Shown in pieces: positions 57,237-64,000 of a DNA stretch of 64,000 bases (within the stretch, counting starts at the first letter, position 1; each line of letters starts with the position of its first letter). Position numbers and translations under genes: made by a program. The stretch is from NCBI GenBank assembly GCA_910577355.1, contig CAJTMY010000001.1, positions 69,657 through 133,656 of the forward strand. The letters are read 5' to 3'. Origin of the DNA: an uncultured Muribaculaceae bacterium (GTDB lineage: Bacteria; Bacteroidota; Bacteroidia; Bacteroidales; Muribaculaceae). The notes below the pieces were generated by a model, which saw nothing but the letters and a program-made list of their open reading frames with translations, had not been told where the DNA came from and did no database searches.

Positions 57237-57254
57237 CTCTCACCGAATAAAAAA

Positions 57255-57289
57255 AGTGGCCGCGAATCGTTTGTGATATCGCGGCCACT
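57255..57289. terminator. Bidirectional terminator between the acyl-CoA ligase and SPOR genes
   Basis: An 11-base perfect stem (AGTGGCCGCGA 57255-57265 with TCGCGGCCACT 57279-57289), preceded by an A-run and followed by GTTTT. It suits both directions. Confidence 0.8.
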
Positions 57290-57302
57290 CGTTTTCATGA
57301 CG

Positions 57303-57800
57303 TTACGGACGGCACAGTATATAGGGCAGGGGAGCCTTCATCGTTATCGGAAAATCCTCAGGAATGGCCTTTATGGCCTGCACGGCCTCGGCCTGTGTGT
57401 CGTATGAACCGAGCACCACATAATAATAAGGCTCGTTGTTCTGCACCACGAAAGTGCCCGGATAGCCCGAGTCGGCCAGCCGGTTGCGCATCGACACGGC
57501 GTTGAACTCCTGTTTGAACTGTCCCACTACTACATTGTACATCCGCAGGTTCTCGCTTATGCCGCCTCCGTCCGGAGTCATCACCACGCGCTGCACGCGG
57601 GCCTCCACGGTATCGCCGTCCGCGATTATCTTGCGCGAATCTATATCGCGACGTTTTGCACCGTATATGGTGTTCTCGATGGCGTCGCCGCTGTCGCGGC
57701 CCGCCACAGCCTTTTCGTAGGCCGCGCGGTAATTCGCCTCCGAGGTCTTGCAGCCGCTCACGATCACTGCAAGCGACAATATTGCAAACAGCCGCCGCAT
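57303..57800 (-). CDS. SPOR-domain lipoprotein
   Basis: A 165-residue lipoprotein with lipobox cysteine at residue 17 (IVSGCKTSE), a short helical stretch and a C-terminal SPOR domain (residues 85-155, with YNVVVGQFKQEFNAVSMRNRLADSGYPGTFVV and YYYVVLGSYDTQAEAVQAIKAI). SPOR domains bind peptidoglycan stripped of stem peptides, as at division sites. Its ATG overlaps the ilvA stop as TGATG, so the two are translationally coupled although their roles look unrelated. Confidence 0.9.
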   Translation of the reverse strand: MRRLFAILSLAVIVSGCKTSEANYRAAYEKAVAGRDSGDAIENTIYGAKRRDIDSRKIIADGDTVEARVQRVVMTPDGGGISENLRMYNVVVGQFKQEFNAVSMRNRLADSGYPGTFVVQNNEPYYYVVLGSYDTQAEAVQAIKAIPEDFPITMKAPLPYILCRP

Positions 57801-58996
57801 CAGTTCAGAACATGGAATCCGGCATCCGTGAGAGCATCCCTTATCTCACCGATATGAGCCTGGTCGCGGGTCTCGAGTTCGAGGCGTATCGAGCATCCGT
57901 TTATCTCGGTATCGGCATTCAGCCGTTCGTGGGTCACGGATATCACATTGGCGCCCATGTCGGCGATGGCGTGCAGCACCCCCGACAGCTGTCCGGGTTT
58001 GTCGTACAGCTCTATTATGAAAGTATAATTGCGTCCGCTCTTGGCCAGGCCGCGGGTTATCACACGATTGAGCGTGTTGACGTCGATATTGCCGCCCGAT
58101 ACCAGGCACACTACCTTCTTGCCTTCCACAGGCAGCTTGTGGAACATCACTGCGGCCACAGCCACGGCTCCGGCACCTTCTGCCACTACCTTCTGGCGCT
58201 CCATAAGTGCCAGAATGGCTGCGGCTGTCTCATCGTCGTTTACGGTCACTATCTCATCGACGTATTTTTTGCAGAGTTCATAGGTGTTGATACCGGGTTC
58301 TTTCACCGCGATACCGTCGGCGATTGTCGACACCGAGTCGAGATGCACGGCGTGTCCCTCGTGCACCGAGCGTTCCATCGACGGCGCGCCGGCTGCCTGT
58401 ACACCATATACCTTTACATCGGGGCGGAGAGTCTTTATGGCGAATGCGACTCCCGATATCAGACCGCCCCCGCCGATAGGTACCACCACAGCCTCCACGT
58501 CGGGCAGCTGCTCCAATATCTCCAGGCCGATAGTACCCTGGCCCGCTATGACCTTCTCGTCATCAAAGGGATGTACCAGAGTATATCCGTGCTCTTTCTG
58601 CAGCTCGATGGCTTTTGCGTACGCATCGTCATATACGCCTGACACAAGGCATACTTCAGCTCCGTAACCTTTTGTGGCTTCCACCTTGGATATGGGGGCG
58701 CCGGCCGGCAGACATATCAGAGCCTTTATGCCGTTGTGTGTGGCGCCTAGAGCCACACCCTGGGCATGATTGCCCGCCGAGCATGCGATCACGCCACGTT
58801 TCTTTTCCTCGTCGCTGAGCTGTGATATTTTGTAATACGCTCCCCGGAGCTTGAATGACCCCGTGAGCTGCAGGTTCTCGGTCTTGAGATACAGACGGCA
58901 GTCCTCGGTGAGTTTAGGCGCCGGGATTATGTCGGTTTTGCGTGCCACGCCTTTCAGTACGGCGGCCGCGTTGAAAATTTCACTTATGTCGAGCAT
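57800..58996 (-). CDS. ilvA: Threonine ammonia-lyase with ACT domain
   Basis: PLP enzyme that deaminates threonine to 2-oxobutanoate, the entry to isoleucine. The 398-residue product has the PLP lysine K49 in LTGSFKLRGAYYK, SAGNHAQGVALGA near 75, the PLP phosphate loop PIGGGGLISG near 180, and VCLVSGGNID near 310. A single C-terminal ACT domain (325-398) points to allosteric control. I start at 58996 (MLDISEIF), since the longer frame would add over 270 unrelated residues overlapping the divergent S1/P1 gene. It leads a two-gene operon with the SPOR lipoprotein. Confidence 0.93.
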   Translation of the reverse strand: MLDISEIFNAAAVLKGVARKTDIIPAPKLTEDCRLYLKTENLQLTGSFKLRGAYYKISQLSDEEKKRGVIACSAGNHAQGVALGATHNGIKALICLPAGAPISKVEATKGYGAEVCLVSGVYDDAYAKAIELQKEHGYTLVHPFDDEKVIAGQGTIGLEILEQLPDVEAVVVPIGGGGLISGVAFAIKTLRPDVKVYGVQAAGAPSMERSVHEGHAVHLDSVSTIADGIAVKEPGINTYELCKKYVDEIVTVNDDETAAAILALMERQKVVAEGAGAVAVAAVMFHKLPVEGKKVVCLVSGGNIDVNTLNRVITRGLAKSGRNYTFIIELYDKPGQLSGVLHAIADMGANVISVTHERLNADTEINGCSIRLELETRDQAHIGEIRDALTDAGFHVLN

Positions 58997-59018
58997 GGTG
59001 ATATAGATTTTAATACCG

Positions 59019-59026
59019 CAAATGTA
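59019..59026 (-). promoter_or_regulatory. Putative ilvA promoter, -7 box
   Basis: Minus-strand TACATTTG, exact TAnnTTTG match, 22 bases before the ilvA start. It is within 13 bases of the divergent -7 box of the nuclease gene. Confidence 0.5.
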
Positions 59027-59038
59027 CAAAAAAAATCG

Positions 59039-59046
59039 TAACTTTG
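59039..59046 (+). promoter_or_regulatory. Putative S1/P1 nuclease promoter, -7 box
   Basis: TAACTTTG, 19 bases before the ATG at 59066, giving a leader of about 13 nt. No clear -33 box; the upstream half overlaps the ilvA promoter. Confidence 0.45.
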
Positions 59047-59065
59047 CACAATAACCGATTTCAGA

Positions 59066-59854
59066 ATGAAAAAACTCATACTTACCCTTGTGGCTTCGGC
59101 ATCTGTGCTGCTGGCATCGGCATGGAGCCAGAAAGGACACGACGTCACCGCATATATAGCCGAGTGTCACCTCACGCCCCGTACGCGCGCGGCTGTCGAC
59201 TCCATTCTCGGCGGCAAGTCGATGGTATATTGGGCCAACTGGCTCGACAACGCCTCCCATCAGCTCGAAATGGCATATACAAAGACATGGCATTATAAGA
59301 ACATCGACGAGGGCGTGGCCTATGCCGACGCACCGCTCAATGCCAAGGGCGACGTCGTCACAGCCATTGACGGGCAGATCGACATTCTTGCCGATTCGGC
59401 CACCACGCCTTCGCAGGCAGCCCTCGCCATGAAGATACTCGTGCACTGCATGGGCGACCTTCACCAGCCCATGCATCTCGGTCACCTCTCCGATCTCGGC
59501 GGCAACAAGACTAAGATGAAATTCTTCGACACCCCTACAAATCTGCATTCGATATGGGATTCGCGCCTTGTCGAGGCCGCCCACAAGTGGAGCTATACCG
59601 AGTGGCGGCAGCAGATCGACCGCGTCACACCCGCGCAGCAGGCCGAAATCATCCGTGGCACGCCCGACGACTGGGCCGCCGAGACATTCGGCATCGCAAC
59701 GCGCTGCTACAAATATTTTCAGCCCGGACGTAAAGTGATGTACAACGAGATAGCCCGGTGGACACCCGTTATTGAAGAGCAGTTCCTGAGAGGAGGGCTG
59801 CGGCTTGCGCACATTCTCAACACACTCTACGACCCCGATTATTCAGCCGAATAA
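59066..59854 (+). CDS. Exported S1/P1-type zinc nuclease
   Basis: A 262-residue secreted nuclease or phosphodiesterase. The signal peptide ends at SASA before W20, so the mature protein starts with Trp, whose backbone binds one of three zinc ions in this family. Other ligands are visible in WSQKGHD, WANWLDNAS, WHYKNID, HCMGDLHQPMHLGH and NLHSIWDSRLV. It degrades single-stranded DNA or RNA, or nucleotides, in the periplasm, probably for phosphate or nucleoside uptake. The next gene (malic enzyme) begins 50 bases later. Confidence 0.95.
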   Translation: MKKLILTLVASASVLLASAWSQKGHDVTAYIAECHLTPRTRAAVDSILGGKSMVYWANWLDNASHQLEMAYTKTWHYKNIDEGVAYADAPLNAKGDVVTAIDGQIDILADSATTPSQAALAMKILVHCMGDLHQPMHLGHLSDLGGNKTKMKFFDTPTNLHSIWDSRLVEAAHKWSYTEWRQQIDRVTPAQQAEIIRGTPDDWAAETFGIATRCYKYFQPGRKVMYNEIARWTPVIEEQFLRGGLRLAHILNTLYDPDYSAE

Positions 59855-59904
59855 ACCATGCGCATCCTTCCGATGTTTAAGTCTATAAAAAACAAACATA
59901 AGAT

Positions 59905-61230
59905 ATGAATAAGGTTACAAAAGAGGATGCCCTGTACTATCACCGCTATCCCATGCCGGGCAAGATCGAAGTCGTGCCTACAAAACCATACGCCAATCCG
60001 TCCGACCTCGCTCTCGCATATTCTCCCGGTGTGGCATATCCGTGTCTCGAGATCAAAGACCGCCCTGTCGATTCATACGAATACACCAACCGCGGCAATC
60101 TCGTGGCCGTGATTTCCAACGGTACCGCCGTGCTCGGTCTCGGCAATATAGGTGCCGAGGCAGCCAAGCCTGTCATGGAGGGCAAGGCTCTTCTGTTCAA
60201 GATATTCGCCGGTCTTGATGCCTTCGATATCGAGATCGACGAGACCGACCCGGCCCGCTTTGTCGAGATAGTAAAGGCCCTCGCACCCACCTTCGGGGGA
60301 GTCAATCTCGAGGATATCAAGGCTCCCGAGTGTTTTGAGATCGAAGAACGCCTGCGCACAGAGTGTAATATCCCCATAATGCACGACGACCAGCATGGCA
60401 CTGCCATCATATCGGCCGCCGGACTTCTCAATGCGCTTGAGATACAGGGCAAAAACATACAGAGCGCCAAAGTGGTGGTCAACGGTGCTGGAGCTGCCGC
60501 CATGGCATGCACACGTCTTTATTGTTCGTTGGGACTTCGCCCTGAAAATGTGGTTATGTGTGATTCGCATGGTGTCATACGCAAGGATCGCAAGGATCTC
60601 AACCGTTTCAAAAGCGACTTCGCAACCGACCGCGACGATGTCGGCACTCTTGCCGAGGCTCTTGTCGGAGCCGATGTATTCGTGGGCCTCTCGGTAGCCG
60701 ATGTCCTCACGCCCGAAATGATTCAAAGCATGGCGCCGAGACCTATCGTGTTTGCTCTCGCAAATCCCGACCCCGAGATCAGTTATGACAAGGCCATGGC
60801 AAGCCGCGACGACCTGATATTCGCCACCGGACGCTCCGATTATCCCAATCAGATAAACAATGTGCTCGGGTTCCCTTATATATTCCGTGCAGCCCTCGAC
60901 TGCCGCGCCACCGCCATCAACGAGGAGATGAAAAAGGCTGCAGCCGTGGCCATTGCCGCCCTCGCGCATGCGCCTGTGCCCGAAGATATAGCCGGCGCTT
61001 ACGGAGCGGTGGATCTGAAGTTCGGCCGCGAATATATATTGCCCAAACCATTCGACCGCCGTCTGCTCACCTCGGTCGTGCCGGCCATCATTCAGGCTGC
61101 CGAAGACAGCGGTGTGGCACGTTACCATATAAAAGACTTCGAGGCATACCGCCGGCATCTCGAGAGCATAATGTGCGACAACGACGCGATGATCGCCTAC
61201 TTGATGCAGACACAGTCGTCATGTCGCTGA
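59905..61230 (+). CDS. Malic enzyme, single-domain (lacks phosphotransacetylase part)
   Basis: Oxidative decarboxylation of malate to pyruvate with NAD(P). The 441-residue product matches the N-terminal part of MaeB-type enzymes: [68 protein letters not shown] block, [18 protein letters not shown] and [11 protein letters not shown]. Typical Bacteroidota MaeB is near 760 residues because a phosphotransacetylase-like domain follows; here the stop comes at the domain boundary. No remnant follows: the next gene is a glycosyltransferase 12 bases later. Whether it uses NAD or NADP cannot be told. Confidence 0.9.
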   Translation: MNKVTKEDALYYHRYPMPGKIEVVPTKPYANPSDLALAYSPGVAYPCLEIKDRPVDSYEYTNRGNLVAVISNGTAVLGLGNIGAEAAKPVMEGKALLFKIFAGLDAFDIEIDETDPARFVEIVKALAPTFGGVNLEDIKAPECFEIEERLRTECNIPIMHDDQHGTAIISAAGLLNALEIQGKNIQSAKVVVNGAGAAAMACTRLYCSLGLRPENVVMCDSHGVIRKDRKDLNRFKSDFATDRDDVGTLAEALVGADVFVGLSVADVLTPEMIQSMAPRPIVFALANPDPEISYDKAMASRDDLIFATGRSDYPNQINNVLGFPYIFRAALDCRATAINEEMKKAAAVAIAALAHAPVPEDIAGAYGAVDLKFGREYILPKPFDRRLLTSVVPAIIQAAEDSGVARYHIKDFEAYRRHLESIMCDNDAMIAYLMQTQSSCR

Positions 61231-61242
61231 TAAATTGAAAAC

Positions 61243-62250
61243 ATGAACTGCTACATCTCGCACCACTACCGCAATCTCACCAGTGCCGGCAACAAGGCCA
61301 AGACCGACATGGAGCAGATAATGGATTCCATGCAGTTCGTCAATGTCGGCCTCGACCGCACTGTAGGGCCGTCGGGCCTAAAGGCGTTTTTACGTAACCT
61401 CGCGGGAGTCTTGCGTGCGGTTGCGATAGTGGGGCGTGGCGATGTGCTTGTATTGCAGTATCCTCTCAAAAAATATTTTACCTTTGTGGCACGTGCTGCG
61501 CATCTCAGAGGCGCACGGGTGGTGGCTCTTGTACACGACCTCGGGAGCTGCCGTCGCAAGGCTATATCTGAATCCACAGAGATCGCACGTCTTGGCTGTG
61601 CCGACAGAGTCATAGCTACCAATGCCGTGATGGCGAGCCATCTCGGAAATCTGGGACTCGGATGTGAGATTGATGCATTGGGAGTATGGGATTATCTCAC
61701 CGATGCCCGTCCTTCAGTTCCGGGACATGACGGTGTCCGTGTGGCATATGCCGGTGCTATCAACCGACGCAAGAATTCCTTCCTTTACGATTGGGGCAAA
61801 ACTATCGAAGGCTATAAGGTGGATATTTATGGCGACGGGTTAGACATGGCGCAGGTATCGTGCGGCGATGCCTTCACAGTCCATGGCTACAGACCTGCCG
61901 ACGAACTTATTTCGACTGTCGACAGCGATTACGGCCTTGTGTGGGACGGCGATTCGCTGGATACATGCAGTGGCAGTTTCGGCGAGTATCTTGCCCTTAA
62001 TACTCCGCATAAGGTCTCGCTGTATATCCGATGTCATCTGCCGCTGATCGTATGGAGCGGTTCGGCCATGGCGCCGTTCGTGCTTGCCGAAGGCATAGGA
62101 TTTGTCGTGGATTCTTTGCGCGACATACCCGCCAAACTGAGGGCTGTGCCCCCGCACAAATACTGCGACATGAAACAGCGCGTCGCGGCGATAAGCGACC
62201 GCCTCGCCCGGGGACATTACTTCCGCGAGGCACTTTCACGCTCCATATGA
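61243..62250 (+). CDS. Galactofuranosyltransferase-like glycosyltransferase
   Basis: A 335-residue cytosolic glycosyltransferase, probably GT-B fold. It resembles Bacteroidota beta-1,6-galactofuranosyltransferases: NYHYRNLTSAGNKAKTD-like start (YISHHYRNLTSAGNKAKTD), LRGARVVALVHDLGS near 85, AYAGAINRRKNSFLYDW near 170, IYGDGLD near 195 and EYLALNTPHKVSLYI near 250. The donor specificity is inference from this similarity. Its stop overlaps the next start (ATGA), so the two glycan enzymes are coupled. Confidence 0.75.
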   Translation: MNCYISHHYRNLTSAGNKAKTDMEQIMDSMQFVNVGLDRTVGPSGLKAFLRNLAGVLRAVAIVGRGDVLVLQYPLKKYFTFVARAAHLRGARVVALVHDLGSCRRKAISESTEIARLGCADRVIATNAVMASHLGNLGLGCEIDALGVWDYLTDARPSVPGHDGVRVAYAGAINRRKNSFLYDWGKTIEGYKVDIYGDGLDMAQVSCGDAFTVHGYRPADELISTVDSDYGLVWDGDSLDTCSGSFGEYLALNTPHKVSLYIRCHLPLIVWSGSAMAPFVLAEGIGFVVDSLRDIPAKLRAVPPHKYCDMKQRVAAISDRLARGHYFREALSRSI

Positions 62251-63902
62251 GCAAAACCCGATCATTCTCTAATCCTGATATGAAAAAACGAGGCCTTCTT
62301 TATAATACAATGTTCACCTCCGCCGGCTTCTGGCTGTTCATCGCGCTTGTGATACTCTGGATACCATGGCTGGGCGAGACGCCCTTTTATTCCAAGGGAG
62401 AGCCTCGCGAAGCCATAGTGGCAGTATCCATCCTGCACGGCGGCGACTGGATACTGCCCGTCAATTTCGGCGACGACATACCCTACAAGCCCCCGTTTCT
62501 CGCATGGCTCATAGCTGTATTCGCATGGATTTTCAACGGCGGTGAAGTCAACGAGTTCATATCGCGCCTTCCATCTGCGCTCGCTGCCATAGCCATGATA
62601 ATGATGGGATACAACTGGGCAAAGAAAGCACAGGGCGAGCGTTTCGCCATCATTATGGCTCTGGTGACAGCCACATCTTTCGAGGTGTTCCGCGCCGCCA
62701 CGGCCTGTCGGGTCGACATGGTGCTCACCGCCGCTATGGTAGGAGCTGTATATATCATACACGAGATAAGGCAGAGGCCCGGGCGCGACAACGTCGGCTG
62801 GTATGCCGCGGCCGCAGGCATGCTTACCGTCGCCACATTGACAAAAGGCCCCGTAGGCTCGCTTCTGCCATGTCTTGCCGGAGGCTTGTACCTGCTTATG
62901 CGCGGCGACAATTTCTTCAAGGTATCCGGCCGCATGCTTCTTCTATGCATTGTATCGTTTCTGCTACCCGCACTGTGGTATTATGCTGCCTGGAAACGTG
63001 GCGGCGACGCATTTCTCGACCTTGCATGGGAAGAGAACATAGGGCGTCTTACAGGTACCATGAGTTACAGCTCGCATGAAAAACCGTTCTGGTATAACTT
63101 TGTCACCATAATAGCCGGAATGCTTCCATGGACACTTCTTGTCCTCCTCTCGTTTTTCCGCGCCGGCACATTCCGCCATTGGCCGTTCAAGCCCACCGGC
63201 ATGCTCGCCATGGTCACAGCCTGCACCGTCATACTCTTCTATTGCATCCCGTCGAGCAAGCGCAGCGTGTATCTCCTCCCGGCCTATCCCTTCATGGCCT
63301 ATGGCGTCACCGTCATCATCGAGAGCCTGCGCGGCACAAGCGCCGTGCGTTTCTTCGGACGCACCATGGCATTCATAGGCATAGCCGTGCCCGTATGCAT
63401 GTTTGTCCTCGCTTTTATTCATAATCCTTTTGTAGAGGACTTCGGTCTGCTCCATTGGTGGCACTGGATATTCGTTATCATCCCCCTTGTCTTATCGGTG
63501 TGGTGGTATATGGGCCGATCAAAATCGCCCGTGGCCATGCCCACGATATTCACCCTGTTCTTATGCTACTCGGCAGCCGTGATGCCCTCGGTTCTTCATA
63601 ACCCCCTTAAAACCGATGAGGCATCGGCTAAATTCGAGCGTGTATGCGAATCAGATGGCATCGTATGGTCGGTGAAACACCCTCAGATCGGCGGATCTAC
63701 CTATTGGATGAATTATTATCTCGATGATCGCATGCGCAGCCTGCCATCTGTTGAGCAGGCCGATACCATGGCCATAGGGCGCATAATGATATTCAGTGTG
63801 CCATCCGATACCGCAGGTCTGTCCTCCGCATGGCATATAGAGCCATTAGGTTACAACCCCGACGTGCGCCGCCCGGCCTACATGGCCACAAAAATCAGAT
63901 AA
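62247..63902 (+). CDS. GT39/ArnT-type membrane glycosyltransferase
   Basis: A 551-residue membrane enzyme of the dolichyl-phosphate-mannose/undecaprenyl-phosphate sugar transferase superfamily. The first periplasmic loop has GETPFYSKGEPREA with the acidic catalytic pair (D/E) typical of ArnT and PMT proteins, then PYKPPFLAWLIAVF, followed by about 10-11 helices with TLTKGPVGSLLP and SSKRSVYLLPAYPF. It transfers a sugar, such as 4-amino-arabinose or mannose, from a lipid carrier to a surface acceptor. I use the ATG at 62247; M at 62280 is an alternative. Sugar specificity unknown. Confidence 0.85.
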   Translation: MSKTRSFSNPDMKKRGLLYNTMFTSAGFWLFIALVILWIPWLGETPFYSKGEPREAIVAVSILHGGDWILPVNFGDDIPYKPPFLAWLIAVFAWIFNGGEVNEFISRLPSALAAIAMIMMGYNWAKKAQGERFAIIMALVTATSFEVFRAATACRVDMVLTAAMVGAVYIIHEIRQRPGRDNVGWYAAAAGMLTVATLTKGPVGSLLPCLAGGLYLLMRGDNFFKVSGRMLLLCIVSFLLPALWYYAAWKRGGDAFLDLAWEENIGRLTGTMSYSSHEKPFWYNFVTIIAGMLPWTLLVLLSFFRAGTFRHWPFKPTGMLAMVTACTVILFYCIPSSKRSVYLLPAYPFMAYGVTVIIESLRGTSAVRFFGRTMAFIGIAVPVCMFVLAFIHNPFVEDFGLLHWWHWIFVIIPLVLSVWWYMGRSKSPVAMPTIFTLFLCYSAAVMPSVLHNPLKTDEASAKFERVCESDGIVWSVKHPQIGGSTYWMNYYLDDRMRSLPSVEQADTMAIGRIMIFSVPSDTAGLSSAWHIEPLGYNPDVRRPAYMATKIR

Positions 63903-63961
63903 CCGCCACGAGCTTACGGTAGCCACGCACGGATTCTTACGGAGTTTCATATGCACGTACG

Positions 63962-64000
63962 GCACCCCGGCCGCGAGTCGACAATCTCGCGGCGGGGTGC
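63962..64000 (+). terminator. Strong hairpin at the right edge of the window
   Basis: GCACCCCGGCCGCGAG (63962-63977) pairs with CTCGCGGCGGGGTGC (63986-64000), 15 pairs with one bulged G and an 8-base loop. It probably terminates the GT39 transcript; the sequence continues beyond the window so no T-run can be seen. Confidence 0.7.

Noticed and set aside
58997..59812. A long upstream extension of ilvA
   Set aside because: The extra 272 residues overlap the divergent S1/P1 nuclease and contain no family features; ilvA starts naturally at 58996.
62031..62246. An upstream extension of the GT39 gene
   Set aside because: It overlaps the end of the upstream glycosyltransferase in another frame; the ATG at 62247 with an ATGA overlap fits better.

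Overview
The window looks like a chromosomal segment from a member of the Bacteroidales, most likely a Muribaculaceae-type gut bacterium. The evidence is: the Bacteroidota promoter pattern (TTTG, about 20 bases, TAnnTTTG) upstream of many genes; almost no Shine-Dalgarno signals; family content such as DUF4153, GSCFA, DUF5683, PCMD, a MurF-alanine racemase fusion and a FeoA-FeoB fusion; type IX secretion (T9SS) genes; and a moderately GC-rich composition. The genus assignment is inference. I saw no rRNA, tRNA, CRISPR array, prophage or insertion sequence.

Layout. 1-6.2 kb (minus): a cut-off SAM methyltransferase, pgk, and a prfA-DUF4153-pyrF operon. 6.3-12.3 kb (minus): a giant secreted C10 cysteine peptidase with leucine-rich repeats and a T9SS-like C-terminus, interrupted by an in-frame TGA just before the catalytic cysteine. 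12.7-14.5 kb: a small outer-membrane barrel, rpmH, and three overlapping genes (DUF3791, DUF3990, DUF3791-like) that look like a toxin-antitoxin module. 14.6-22.1 kb: sprA/sov, the T9SS translocon. 22.2-29 kb: feoAB, class I fumarase, clpC. 29.1-32.7 kb (minus): alpha/beta hydrolase, membrane-anchored MurF-like ligase and a DdlA-type ligase, a possible side branch of peptidoglycan synthesis. 32.8-36.3 kb: typA, folP, cdaA. 36.4-39.9 kb: surface lipoproteins and a barrel. 39.9-45.1 kb (minus): porE, GSCFA and murF-alr. 45.2-47.5 kb: an HMA-like periplasmic protein with a cysteine lipoprotein, then surE and an AlkD-like gene. 47.6-53.9 kb: parA, parB, DUF5683, a LysM transglycosylase and an OPT transporter in one run. 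53.9-59 kb: a MATE transporter, acyl-CoA ligase, SPOR lipoprotein and ilvA. 59-63.9 kb: S1/P1 nuclease, malic enzyme and two envelope glycosyltransferases.

How it fits together. Envelope biology dominates. SprA and PorE are two parts of the same secretion machine, and the C10 protein carries the kind of tail that machine recognises. Four genes of the D-Ala-D-Ala/MurF branch lie in two separate operons. The partition genes are linked to a cell-wall lytic enzyme. The least explained items are the DUF3791/DUF3990 trio, the hydrolase-MurF-Ddl cassette, the interrupted C10 gene, the palindrome before parA, and the HMA-like/lipoprotein pair.
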